Source: Meconema thalassinum
Lineage: Eukaryota > Arthropoda > Insecta > Orthoptera > Tettigoniidae
Assembly: GCA_946902985.2 (NCBI GenBank)
Contig: OX336389.2
Location: forward strand, 281,091,527-281,155,526
Direction: 5' to 3'
DNA length: 64,000 bases
This document shows, in pieces, positions 21,625 to 32,800 of this stretch (position 1 is the stretch's first letter; every line of letters starts with the position of its first letter). A program made the translations under genes and the position numbers. The notes under the pieces were generated by a model, which made no database searches, was not told the DNA's origin, and saw nothing but the letters and a program-made list of their open reading frames with translations.

Positions 21625-22005
21625 TGCCTCAGGGTTCGTATTGAGATACCGGTCGCAAAGGTCTTCATTTCGATTCCCGATTCTCCCAAGCAATCTAATT
21701 CTGGTCTGATGACCGGAAAGAGGTACGATTAGTCTCAAAGGCAAAACTGGGAAGAGGCGAGTTCGACTCCCACCTCAACCATCCTAAAAGTAGTTTTATT
21801 TCGTGGTTTTCCACTTCTACTCCAGGCACATGCCTGGATCTTAATTTAATGGCACAGCCGTCTCCATCCAAATCCTAGCCTCAGTTACAAATAGGATACA
21901 CACACTACTGCAGATACCACAATGACGCAGACCTTTTCTACATACACAGGGCTGATGACTACGATGTCCGAACCCTTAAATGAATAAACAACAACAACAT
22001 GATTG
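21625..22005 (+). mobile_element. Dimeric SINE family A, near full length
   Basis: Two tRNA-like B boxes: a degenerate ATTTCGATTCCCGATTC near 21667, and GAGTTCGACTCCCACCTC near 21759. The body follows: CCAGGCACATGCCTGG, CACACTACTGCAGATACCAC, ACAGGGCTGATGACTACGATG and CCTTAAATGAATAAACAAC. Confidence 0.75.
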
Positions 22006-22082
22006 TTTGTTAGCATGCCAGAGTTGGAAAAAAGGATGGTTAAACATTTCAAAATGAAAATATGTTTATTATTGCTACATAA

Positions 22083-22595
22083 CTCCTCCGTGGTGTAGTG
22101 GTCAGCGTGCTTAGCTGCCACCCCGGAGGTCCGAGGTTCGATTCCCGGCTCTGCCACGAAATTTGAAAAGTGGTATGAGGACTGGAACGGGGTCTACTCA
22201 GCCTCGGGTGGCCCAAATGAGTGGAGGGGGTTCGATTCCCACCTCAGCCATCCTCGAAGTGGTTTTCCGTGGTTTCCCACTTCGTCTCCGGGCAAATGCC
22301 GGGATGGTGCCTACCATCAGGCCACGGCTGGCTCCTTCCCTCTTCCTTGTCTATCCCTCCCATTCTTCCCATCTCGTCCCATCCCTCATGAGGCCCCCTG
22401 TTCGCTTTGCAGGTGAGGCTGCCTGGGCGAGGCGCTAGTCCCGCCTCCCCAGTTGTATCCCCGTTATGATGTCGAGCTGCAGGACACTATCCGTAGAGGC
22501 GGTAAAGGTGGGATCCCTCGCTGAGTCCGTGGGAAAAGCCTACCTGGAGGGTAAACTGACTAAGAAGAAAGAAAAGAAAAGAAAAAATTGATACA
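22083..22595 (+). mobile_element. Composite SINE with two tRNA modules and GAAAA tail
   Basis: Module 1 has TCCGTGGTGTAGTGGTCAGC (A box) and GGTTCGATTCC at 22135-22145. Module 2 has GGTTCGATTCC at 22229-22239, then GTTTTCCGTGGTTTCCCACT and CAAATGCCGGGATGGTGCC. The 3' part (CATCCCTCATGAGGCCCCC, GGATCCCTCGCTGAGTCCGT) differs from family A, and it ends in AAGAAAGAAAAGAAAAG. The first module folds into a recognisable cloverleaf, but its acceptor stem is not that of a standard tRNA. Confidence 0.75.
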
Positions 22596-23035
22596 TGAAC
22601 CTCGGACTCACCCCGTGAACCGCACGAAGCCCTCGCTGCCGAGGCGGCGTGCACGAAAGAGGTTCACTGGTTGTAACTCGAGGACTTCCAGTGGCATGGC
22701 TTACTTGTGCTTCACTGCTCCACACTCTTTAGCGTTTAGTGAGGTAGCTAATTTACATCTCATTCACACACAGCTGACGACAACGCAACAACCATGAAAT
22801 GCAATTATCACAGTAAGAAACCAAATTAAGTACTTGAGTAATGGAGCCTCAACTCCTTCAGGCTGGGTGAAGAGCAATCAGTTGGCAAGTGAACACTTCA
22901 CCACGGTGAGCAAATATTTGGCGAACCGCTACAGTATGTTAATGTCCTACAAATAATAATACTTCCATATCTGGTCACATTCTGTGCTCTTCCGTTCCAA
23001 AGGTACTAGGTTCTTTTTCCGGCACTGCCTACTGA
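22596..23035. other. Unassigned sequence
   Basis: Open frames at 22588-22797 and 22540-22725 lie on opposite strands and begin inside the SINE tail. I see no supported gene. Confidence 0.3.
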
Positions 23036-23325
23036 TCCAAGGTTTGGACCGGGCTACATTCAGTCTTGTGAGATAGAATTGAGAAGAGACGGGTCCGATT
23101 CCCACCTCAGCCATCCTAGAAGTGTTTTTCCGTGGTTTCCTCTTATATTCCAGGCAAATGACGAGATGGCACCAAACTGAGGATCACAATTGCCTTCTAC
23201 CCGATCCTAGCCCCAATTACAAGTACAAACACTAGTACAGACATCACGAAGACACAGATTATCACACACCCAAGGACACGGGGCTACAAAACCACGAAAT
23301 GCAAAGCTCCTGAATGAATCGACAA
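23036..23325 (+). mobile_element. SINE family A, 5'-truncated
   Basis: Second module with GGGTCCGATTCCCACCTCAG, CCATCCTAGAAGTGTTTTTC, a CACTAGTACAGACATCACGA block and CACGGGGCTACAAAACCACG. The first tRNA-like module is missing or unrecognisable. Confidence 0.65.
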
Positions 23326-23554
23326 CACCTTTCCATTATTCAACTCAGTCAAGAATTGACTTAGTTTAAAAGAATGGATGATACTGCCATCGTAAATTGG
23401 TTCCCAGCAAGCCCATAAATTTGAAACGTCTGCTGCAATAATTTTGAAGTCCAAAGAAAATGAATTACGCATTTATATAAAAAAGATCACATTATTTACA
23501 TACAACAAGTATTAACAAATTAAAGGAATAGACGTGGATATAGGGTCACTTCTA

Positions 23555-23622
23555 GATAGCTGAGGTGGGAATCGAACCCTTCTCTCGTCAGTTTTGTCTC
23601 ACGAGGCTGAGTGTACCCCGTT
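23555..23622 (-). mobile_element. SINE family A fragment, reverse
   Basis: TAGCTGAGGTGGGAATCGAA and TCACGAGGCTGAGTGTACCC are the reversed B-box region of module 2 and its upstream neighbour, as in the 56.3-kb copy. Confidence 0.6.
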
Positions 23623-23999
23623 AATTTATTTATTTATTTATTTATTGAAAATGAAAATCCACAGCCTGCTTCCAGTCCCCGACCGGGTCAGGAATGGAAT
23701 GAATGAAGCCCCCATCTAGCGGCGAGGATATGGACTGTGCCGGCTGCCGAGGCCTGACGCACTCCTCTGGGGCAATGATTAAATGAATGACAGATGAAAT
23801 GAAATGATAGTGGAGAGTGTTGCTGGAATGAAATTTTGACAGGGAAAACCGGAGTACCCGGAGAAAAACCTGTCTGCCTCCATTCTGTCCAGCACAGATC
23901 TCACATGGAGTGACCGGGATTTGAACCACGGACTCAGCGGTGAGAGGCCGGCGTGCTGCCGCCTAAGCCACGGAGGCTCCATTTATTTATTTATTATAT

Positions 24000-24033
<34 letters not shown>
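23623..24033 (-). mobile_element. SINE family B inside an ATTT microsatellite
   Basis: The reverse copy runs from AAAATGAAAATCCACAGCCT through GACAGGGAAAACCGGAGTACC and AACCTGTCTGCCTCCA. It ends with the head GTGACCGGGATTTGAACCACG and CTAAGCCACGGAGGCTCC. TTTA/ATTT repeats flank it on both sides (23623-23645 and 23983-24033). Either it inserted in, or duplicated, a short ATTT target. Confidence 0.85.
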
Positions 24034-24035
<2 letters not shown>

Positions 24036-24820
24036 GCATTTTACGTGTCCCAACAAGATCTCTAACCTTTATCCAGGACTCAGTGCATACTTTTCTTTGC
24101 CTATAAGTTGCCTGTTATTACCGTCCAGTGGTCTTTCACTTGGCTTCGACGTGGTAGTTACTTTCTTCCAGGGGTTATGTCTCTCTTAGTGAAAAATGAA
24201 ATAAATGAAGAGAAAACGCAAGGCTAAGGATTACTTGGTCTTTTAGCGATCGTGTGGAAAACTGAGCGACGTATGAAGCGTTATGGAAGCTACAGTACAT
24301 TACATACAGTGTGGTAATGGCTTTTAAGAGACAACGCACGAAATAATGATGCATTTTGTTTAAGCAACTACAAGAGAAGCCACATTTAATACCATTTAAA
24401 GCCGGGATTCAAACCACAAAATTGAAATTTGTAGGTCATCGTTTGAACACCGGAACCTCTCTCAAACTGATGGCTATGTCAGAAGAAGAAGAAGAAGAAG
24501 AAGTTCTTTTAAAGAAAGTCGCTTTGTTCATTAATGGCTTTTAAGAAGGCGAACATCTCCGTAAACCTGCATTTCTAAGTGACAACCCTCATTCGGTACA
24601 GGCTAATAGGATAATAAGATAGATTACACAACATTCACGAACTAGGTCAAGTGGTGCGCGACAGGCTGTTGAGCCTGGAAGTGACACGTCGGGCACAGTG
24701 GTACATAAGGTCCAACCAGAAATTATTTGGGGGTGAATCAAAATTCCTTTAACATTCCGGTAAGTAAGACGACGCCATACATTCTACTAAATAACAAGAA
24801 GAAAGTATCAATCCCCCTGA
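24034..24820. other. Unassigned sequence with a GAA run
   Basis: A GAA microsatellite of 7 units lies at 24482-24502. No gene or repeat ends recognised. Confidence 0.3.
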
Positions 24821-24827
24821 AGCCTAG

Positions 24828-25467
24828 AGGCGGGTACACACTGGCGAGCCGAGCGAGGAAAACGTAAATGCCCGAGCCTTCTATGAGCATTATTTGAGCC
24901 ATAATGCTCGCGAGCAGAATCAGTCATTGTGTGTTGTTTCCACGTGCAAAACGGATGTCTTCCGAACGAGAAACTCTGCTTGCTGTGATGGTTGCGAGTG
25001 GCGCAGCTATGATGATGGCCAATTTAAATGAAAATGAAAAGAAACCCCATCGGTGTTGACGCAATGAATTGTACAAAAGACGGAGTGGGTCAGAATTACT
25101 GTTGGACATGAAGTTCCAGATCGTTATTGGTCAGTATAAAATTTTCACACGGATGTCGCCTACTGACTTTCAGACTTTACTAAGCAGAATAGGTCACAAA
25201 ATCTCGAAATGGGAAACATATCTTCATTCTCCGACTTCGGCTCAAGACAGGCTCACAAAAGCTGGTACAGACTTGCGAGCACGTATCTCTGCCATCCACA
25301 CTGACACTGAGGATTCCTTTGTGCTCGCTGTAAAAACCGACTTCAGCCGGCTCAGATTGAGCGGCTCATGGTCGGCTCGAACTAGGCTCAGAAGCCCGTA
25401 CACACTGACGAGGCAGGTAGCGTGAGCGGCTCATGATCCGCTCAGCTCGCAAGTGTGTACCCGCCTT
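24828..25467 (+). mobile_element. Harbinger-like element, internal deletion derivative
   Basis: Terminal inverted repeats AGGCGGGTACACACT and its complement AGTGTGTACCCGCCT enclose about 640 bp. From the ATG at 24955 the frame gives MSSERETLLAVMVAS, a stop at 25057 where the family normally has Trp-Trp (HRC-stop), then LYKRRSGSELLLDMKFQ and FTRMSPTDFQTLLSRIGHKI. This resembles the N-terminus of PIF/Harbinger (HARBI1-type) transposases. The catalytic DDE part is deleted. The right third repeats the CGTACACACTGACGAG end motif. A 3-bp target duplication could not be fixed. Confidence 0.75.
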
Positions 25468-25494
25468 TGGATGACCCCCGACAATTATGTCGTC

Positions 25495-25933
25495 ATACAA
25501 GTAAATAGTTTGCTAATAGAAGCATCGAACATAAATATAATTGCAGCTTATTTCCAGCCACACTTAAAAGCAGTATAAATAATTTACGAAGTAGTCACCC
25601 TCATCAAACAATGTGACAACAAACCCGTTACCACAGCAGGCGACCTCTACTGTAGAATAGCCACAGGGAACTATACAACGAAACTAGTCATCAAGACCTT
25701 CGCAGCAGAGGGGTTCAACCTGCTGAACGACCACCAAATTCTCACATATATATGCCACAACGGAAAAAATGCCATCGATATCGCATTAACAAGAGGAGAA
25801 ATAACAGAAAACATATACCACATTTGGCACGACTCCATCATCCCCATACGAAAGCACCTTCCAATGAAGATAACATTAAATAATGTCACCGCACCATCCT
25901 CAAAAAAGGCCCCTCAGATCGCATAAAGAACAA
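25495..25933 (+). pseudogene. EN-RT LINE, piece 1: endonuclease domain
   Basis: The frame reads ASNINIIAAYFQPHLKAV, a stop, then IIYEVVTLIKQCDNKPVTTA, GDLYCRIATGNYTTK, and ICHNGKNAIDIALTRGEITE. It ends IWHDSIIPIRKHLPMKITLN. This is the C-terminal half of an APE-type endonuclease: AGDLN-like GDLYCR, and a SDHLP-like position here RKHLP. The sequence is cut after the codons for K-N-K by a family-H MITE and resumes in frame at 27395. The upstream half was lost where the Harbinger element sits. Confidence 0.8.
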
Positions 25934-27394
25934 GTAGTTCCGTGAAGAACTATACAGCCCATTTTTATATATCCTACTCATGTTAATTGCCTCTATCAAC
26001 ATACAAAATTACAGATTGATTGTTGTAATAGATTCGTAGATATTCAGAACCGTCTAAATATTTCAGATGGTCACCATGTTGGATTTTTATTTATGTACTA
26101 TTTCATGAAGATTATTGTGTACGTGTGGTATTCAAACTTCAATCGCATGATTAGGACACAAGAAGTAAAAACGGGATTCTCAAATTTCGCACAGCTGTCA
26201 TCTTGTGGTTATAAAAAACAATTGAAATAAATTATATGCCAGTGGATTAACATTTGTATAAGCATTTACCGTACAAAGTTTCACTGCACTCGGATGGTTA
26301 AATTGCGAGAAAAGTCCATTTCAATATTTATGCTTCGCGTTGCCGCCATGTTGGATTTCTGCTCACCAGGTTATTGAAAATCCGTTAGGTGAACTTATGT
26401 TCATAGCCTCTATGAACATAAAAATGTCAGTTTGATTGCTGTAAAAGATTCGTAGATACTGGGAACAGTCTAAATACTGTATTTCGGATGGTCGCCATTT
26501 TGTATTGTTATATGCATAGGCCATAGAGTCATGCACCATTAAAGGAACATTTTTGCATAGCTTCATTAATCAAACTTTCACTTCGATCGCATGATTACGA
26601 CACAAGAAACAAAAACTTAATTTTAAAACTTTGCACAGCCGCCATCTTGAGGATATGTAAACAATTGAACAAAATTAGATGCCAGTGCATTACAATATGT
26701 ATAATCATTTACTGTACAACATTTCACTGCCCTCAGATGGTTAAATCGCGAGAAAAGTCTATTAAAATATTTCAACTTCCCTTGGCCGCCATGTTCGTTT
26801 TGTATTTAAAAGGTTTTTAATAGTTACATAGATAAACGTGTATTAGTGCCCTTTATCACCGTACAATATTTCAGGGTGGTATCAGTAACAGTTTCGGAGA
26901 TATAGAATTCCAGTGAAATATTTCGCACAGCCGCCATCTTGAGGTTATGTAAACAATTGAACTAAATTAGATGCCAGTGCATTACAATGCGTATAAACAT
27001 TTTCTGTACCAAGTTTCATTACGATTGGATGGTTAAATCGCAAGAAAAATCTATTTAAAAGTCACAAATTCGCTTGGCCGCCATATTGGTTTTGTAGTTA
27101 CCAGGTTTTTGAAAGCCTCATAGGTGAACTTCTAGTAGTGCCCTTTATCACCGTACAAAACTTCAGGGTGATATCGGTAATAGTTTCGGAGATGTTGAAT
27201 GCTAATTAAATATTTCGCACAACCGCTATGTTGGATTGGTGAGACGTAATAAAATTTGAAGGGCGCGGTCGGGGTTGGCCAAAATGGTGCTATGACCTTA
27301 CCGAGTGTCATTGAAATCGCTCCAGCCGTTTAGAAGTTATTAGGGACACGCACACACATACGCACACACGGATAAAATGAAAATAGGCTAAAAA
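25934..27394 (+). mobile_element. Family-H MITE copy inside the LINE
   Basis: The hairpin AGTTC-CGTGAA-GAACT at 25936-25951 is followed by an AGCCC..TTTTTAT end. The other end is ATAAAATGAAAATAGGCTAAAA. The interior has seven or eight diverged units carrying GCCGCCATNTTGGATTT, TCACTGC.CTCGGATGGTTAAATCG and GATGCCAGTGCATTA-like text. There is no coding capacity. The LINE frame is continuous across it (AAG AAC AAG | ATA GAT AGA GAA), so the boundaries are well fixed. Confidence 0.75.
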
Positions 27395-28387
27395 TAGATA
27401 GAGAAAAAATAACAACACAAATAGGAACTCTCATAGAAAAAGGGAACCTTGAAGAAGAAACAGGAGAAATCGAAAACCTCCTCAAAACTGCAATGATACA
27501 ATCCAACCCAAAAACAAGAACGGCGAAAAGATGGTTCGATTCTGAATGCTATAGAAAAAAGAACAATGTTCTAAAAACGCTTCATAGATTAAGAACCCAG
27601 CGGGACGGGGAAAAAATGAAACTGTACACAGAGGAAAGAAAAAGTTACAAAACTCTGATAAAAGAAAAGAAAAAGGAACGCACGGAAAGACAAGCAAAAA
27701 GAGAATCTGATATAGCAACAAACGACCCGTACATCACCCTACGACCAAAATGGCAGACCCATACACAAAATATAGACTTGAAGAAATGGGAAGACCATTT
27801 TATTAAGATACTCAACAAACAAGACATTCAAACGCCTCCCAAAACAAAGGAACAGTCCCAAGGGATAGTAAATGATTTACCTGGCAACTTCTAAATGATG
27901 AAGACATAAACGTTGCCATAGCAACACTGAAGAAAGAGAAAGCGCTGGACCTGACATCATCGACACTGAACACACCAAAGACATGGCAGAGGTTCTCTAG
28001 CACATATGAGTAAATCTATTTAACAAATGCTTAGAGATAGGAATAATTCCTAACCAATGGAGATACTCAATAATAAGTCCTGTACAACGGATGAGAAGAT
28101 CCGAAAGACACAAACTACTACAGGGGAAAAGACCTCGAGAACACCCAGTTCAAGCTTTTCTCAAAAATAATTACACAAACAATAAAAGATTGCATACACA
28201 GCTGCCTCCCAGAACCAAAAATTGGTCTCAGATCTGGACGATCAACACTAATAGCAGTCCAGCTATATACTTCTTAACAATAACGACGACGCGCTACAGA
28301 CAAAACAAATGTTTTAAACAGTATTCATTGATTTCACCAAATCCTTCGATCTATTGGAAAGATACGTCATAATCCAACAAGTATAAT
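27395..28387 (+). pseudogene. EN-RT LINE, piece 2: linker and start of reverse transcriptase
   Basis: An open frame of 133 codons (27493-27894) reads RTAKRWFDSECYRKKNNVLK, SYKTLIKEKKKERTERQAKR and LKKWEDHFIKILNKQ, the usual linker between LINE endonuclease and RT. Frameshifted RT blocks follow: WQLLNDEDINVAIATLKKEK, FNKCLEIGIIPNQWRYSII, FKLFSKIITQTIKDCIHSCL and IGLRSGRSTLIAVQ. Multiple stops and indels make it a relic. The next MITE/hAT complex interrupts it at 28388, and the RT catalytic block reappears 17 kb further on. Confidence 0.85.
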
Positions 28388-29163
28388 AGTTCCGGGAAGA
28401 ACTAAAACCTATTTCCAAATATCCTACTTATGTTAATTGCTCTATCAACATACAAAATTTCAGTTTGATTGCTGTAATAGATTCGTAGATATTGAGAACC
28501 GTCTAATATTTCGGTTGGTCGCGATGTTGGATTTTTATGGTACGCCTTAGAGTTATGTACTGTTACATGGAGATTGTTGTGTACGTGTAGTATTCGAACT
28601 TCAATCGCATGAGTAGGACACAAGAAGAAAAAACGAGATTTTAAAATTACGCACAGCTGCCATCTTGTGGTCATGAAAACAATTGAAATAAATTAGATGC
28701 CAGTGCATTGACGTTTATATAAGCATTTACCGTACCAAGTTTCACTGCACTCGGATGGTTAAATCGCCAGACACGTCCATTTAAATATTTATACTTCGTG
28801 TCACCACCAAGTTGGATTTGTGCTCACCAGGTTATTGAAAGTCCTATAGGTGAACTTATGTTCATAACTTCGATGAACATAAAATATTTCAGTTTGATTG
28901 TTATAAAAGATTCGTGGATATTGAGAACCATCTAAATATTTCGGATGGTCGCCATGTTGGATTGTTAAATGCTTTGGAAATAGAGTTCTGTGCCATGAAA
29001 GGAAAATTATTGCGCAGGTTCATTATACAAACTTTCACATCAATCGCTTGATTACGACACAAGAAATAAGAACTTAATTTTAAAAATTTCGCTCAGCCGC
29101 CATCTTGTGGTTATGTAAACAATTGAACTAAATTAGATGCCAGTGCATTACAGTATGTATAAA
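28388..29163 (+). mobile_element. Family-H MITE, left part, split by the hAT array
   Basis: Hairpin AGTTC-CGGGAA-GAACT at 28388-28403, then the same unit series as the 25.9-kb copy. It is cut inside the block GATGCCAGTGCATTACA...TGTATAAA, where the first hAT element begins. The rest of the MITE is at 45100-45304. Confidence 0.75.
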
Positions 29164-31551
29164 CAGTGACGTACGTAGGCTACTTGGCGCCCGGGGCCAA
29201 CTAGATAGTGGTTGCCCCCTAACACTAAAAGGTTCAAGGATCTATAAGTTTAATTTAAACACAGTTTAATGTTCATAACTATGTGTTTTAATAAGTAGTA
29301 TGTTACTTTAACACATTATAAAGAGAAAAAAAATGAATAAAATAAAACTGTAAGTATTAAAAGGTTAGTTTGTTTGAAAAATAATACAAAAAAATAAAGA
29401 GAAAAGAAGTTTTAGTGTCATAACAAAAATTTAAAAATGTGCCTTCCCAGCCTTGATGTATGCAAACTTTTTGTAATAGAGTTGTCTATAATAGTTGTCA
29501 CATCACGTTCAATTGATAAAATTGCTAAATTACTTAGTCTTTCTTGCGTCATTGTGGATCTTAAATATTTTAAATAAGCTTCAGCTTACTAAAAGATCGT
29601 TCACAAGATGCCACAGACACTGAAATCGTTAAAAGTACTGTAGTTTGGAAGCGATGATCAAGTTACTGTATGCCTCTAACCCCAAACAAGTTAAATATAA
29701 CAAAATATCTTTGAGTTTTTCAAGTCGATCTTTTCATTATTTTCCTTTGATCTTCGTAATAAAACTATGACATCCTTAATATCTTCAAAGAGTTCTTCTC
29801 CGTTCAAATCTTCAGGGTACTTCTCTGCAAGTTCGAAACATTTCCTCTTTAGAGTGTTCAAAACGTTTTCATTTGGGGTTTCGTTATGAATGTACAGGGG
29901 AAGACAAAACGTTCATCCAGTTCCTTGGTATTGGCGAACAGTTCACTTAACTCACGAATAAGTTTATCTAAGGTCTCTAGTGTGCTCCGCTTTACTTCAT
30001 CTTTCCAGGAAAGTCCAACATCAGTGGATTCTCCTGGCATTATCCGCTTCATTATTTGTCTTCGTTCCAAGGGTTCTCCCCATTCCTCACACTTCTTAGT
30101 AGCTTTTGATATAACATCAACTGGAAGGGTTTCTCTCCACATATTAAGCTGATCTTGGAAAGCTTGTAGACAAGTTATTACATAAGTGAACGAAATGCCT
30201 TCAATTTGCAAAGTTTTCTGTGTTCAGTCAATTTTTGTAAGTAGGCCTCAGCCCAGAAAAATATCATATTTACAAGGTCAAAACTTTCTATTGCATTAAT
30301 TAACAGCGCTGCACTCTGTCTGGTATCGACGGTTTCAGTTGTAGTGTCTCTCAATTTTTCTAAAGCATGAAGCACTCCAACTAACTGAGATGATAAGGCG
30401 TTCACGGCTTCTGCTTTAGAACTCCATCTTATATCTGAGTGGCCCTTGACCATTAGGCTAACATGATCCTTGAGGACATTCCTCCTGTGAGTCGAACTAG
30501 AGAAAAATGCATACACTTGTTGAACAGTTCCACAATGTTGCGCTTGATTCCAAGAGTTGGATTGAGAGATTTGAATCGTACGATCAAGATCATCGTGTTT
30601 AGCCAATTTATTAACTACTGTAATATTTGATTAATTAATATAAAGGCTTAAGTTCATACTTTCAAATTCACATACTTTCTGAGTTTCATTGTTTTCAGAG
30701 TTCAGTGATCCTTTTATAAAAGCTGCCATAAAAGATTTCGGACTATCAAGTGCTTTGGTACGTTGCTGTTTCAGTTGTCTGTTTTTAACCCCACTTGCTT
30801 TGTGTCGTTTCATAATGGAAACTGAAATACAATGAAACAAATTACATTTTACTATTATCAATTGTGATTCTTGGTGTTGATCAATAATGATTCTAGGTTA
30901 AAATTGCTTCAGCCAATAGCAAACGAAAAAACACTGTTTTTTTAAATTGTTTTAGAGAATTTAACCTAATATTTTTTGCTAGTGCTAATTGCACTTTTGG
31001 GCATGAACAGGAATTACTGGTACTTTTCAACTAAACGTGTAAACACACTGTATTCACAATTCATTGATAACAACGACTGCGAAATGCCAACTCCACAAAT
31101 GAATAAAGTAAACTAAGGATTAAGGTCAAGGAATACACTTCATGACTAGCAAACTAGCAACTGTCAATTCTGTTGTGACTTGATGCCCCCACCCCGCGCC
31201 TCCCGGCACCGTCATCAACCACGCATCCCCTCTCGATCACCGCTCTGATTCCGGCTCAGGTACTCTGTTCGCCCGTACACCGTAAACGTATCCTGTGTGC
31301 TCGGCGGCCACGAACTATTTCGTATTGTCTATAAATAGTTTTAAACGAAACGTTATTTCATTTCTAAATAATATCACTACAGTATTTAAAAAAGTAATAA
31401 AGATAATTTGACCATTAAAACCGTATATTTTTCCCGATTTTTTTTTCTTAAACAAAAAAAATATGTTTTTCTATTTTGGATTTTGGCGCCCCCCTTCCTT
31501 TACGGCGCCCTGGGTGGCCGTCCCGTTCGCACCCCCTTTGGTACGCCACTG
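29164..31551 (-). mobile_element. hAT-like element, copy 1 of the array
   Basis: Ends CAGTGACGTACGTAGG (left) and GGTACGCCACTG (right) are the CAGTGGCGTA inverted repeats of a hAT family, with further GGCGCC-rich inverted text inside each end. The left flank is MITE sequence (TGTATAAA). The right flank is spacer sequence beginning TCCACCAT, so the two flanks do not match. Length is 2388 bp. Confidence 0.85.
29437..30813 (-). pseudogene. hAT (ZMYM1/TTF-like) transposase remains in copy 1
   Basis: Reading on the minus strand, the N-terminus MKRHKASGVKNRQLK starts at 30813. The long central zinc-finger and first catalytic region are deleted. QQVYAFFSSSTHRRNVLKDH and GHSDIRWSSKAEAVNALSSQ (30178-30606) and a 117-codon frame (29858-30211) follow. 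The C-terminal hAT dimerisation block (ASCERSFSKLK, RLSNLAILSIE) is intact in copies 2 and 3 and frameshifted here. The protein resembles the ZMYM1/TTF-type hAT transposase-like proteins of insects. Stops between the blocks mean that it is not functional. Confidence 0.75.
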
Positions 31552-32589
31552 TCCACCATAATCATTCAATAACATAGTGGTAAAGGCCGGAAAGTCGAAG
31601 TCGTCTACCCGGAAACAATATTGTAATTGAGAGTTATGGTCACCATTCTGTAGGCTACTTTCTGTAGGTTTCTACGGATGATGAATAACAAAGCAATCTT
31701 GTACGGATGTGCGTCGGTTCTGCGAAAGAAGAACCCAATATTACGGTAAGTTCCAGAGAAAACATGAACAGAATCAAAATGAGCGATTAGTAGGCCTATA
31801 CCCCAGGTATACACTGAAAAGAAATACGCCAACATTCATGGCTAGCATTCTTCCTTCAGCATACACAGTAGGCCTACTTATTCCAAAGAAAGACTTTGTT
31901 GTTTATTTTATTTTGTCAACTTCATTGATGAACATGATATGAAGCGATTATTTACCACAGTAACTGAATTGGTCTGCTTAGGACAATGATAAACCCTTTA
32001 AAATCGTGAGTAAATCTATTGTAAGTCATTCGCTCGAGTAAGTGGAAATAGTAATGGCAGCTTGCCTGGTGCTCGCTTGGAGTGTCACTGTATCACAGAC
32101 AAGCAATTAAACGCTCATCACGTCAAATTGATGTATTTATTAAAGAACTAAAATTCATAGTGTTTTAAAAGGTATATTCTTCATGATTTTCAAAACGTTG
32201 ATCGAAATTAAATTTATATTTGGATAATAGGATGATAGCTCTTCCGGTTGATTCAAAGATTGCGTTACGGTCATGTTTTGCGAAGAGCTCGTAGCAATTG
32301 ATATTGCTAATGCTTTTGTACCCCAATAAAAAAACTCTGTACTTAACAAATTAGTCTAAATACTTTTCTTTACTCTGCATGCTTTCAAAAGTGAGTTCAT
32401 TTCTGACAGTACGCTTCCGGCGTAAAATCAAAATTACAACTTATGAGTGGAAAGGTATAAGTAAAAGTATAAGTTTGAGGCACAGAAAGTAAAGTTTCGT
32501 GGTCGTGGGCGCCCTGGCAACCAAGCTTACCTTTGGTAGCCAGTGCCCCCACGACATTTATACAAATGAAACATATCTGAACCGATCTC

Positions 32590-32800
32590 TTGCATGGCTG
32601 CGTGGCGCAGCGATACGTTTTCGCCTGCTATACCCGAGGTCGCAGGATTTAATCCTGTCGCAGTCAGTTGGAATTTCAGGGTGCATAAATGGCAAGGGGG
32701 GCCCGTGTCAGTAGATTTACTGCCTCGTTAATGTTCCACTTCGCCTCTAAAAGCCGCCGTATATAAAAAGGACGTGAAACTAATAACATTATTATTATGA
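32590..32800 (+). mobile_element. SINE family E
   Basis: tRNA-like head with GGCTGCGTGGCGCAGCGATA and AGGATTTAATCCTGTCGC (weak B box). Then CAGTCAGTTGGAATTTCAGG, GTCAGTAGATTTACTGCC, and AAAAGGACGTGAAACTAATA with an ATT tail. Same order as at 54.7 kb; duplicated at 39.1 kb with the spacer. Confidence 0.7.

Noticed and set aside
22083..22157. Possible functional tRNA gene
   Set aside because: A and B boxes are good, but the acceptor stem is poor and the sequence runs on into a SINE body, so it is a SINE head.
29886..30152. Plus-strand 88-codon frame repeated in all three hAT copies
   Set aside because: Antisense shadow of the hAT transposase frame. Its conservation reflects duplication only.
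31605..31835. 76-codon minus-strand frame conserved in both spacers
   Set aside because: The spacers are near-identical duplicates, so conservation carries no information. No domain is recognisable.
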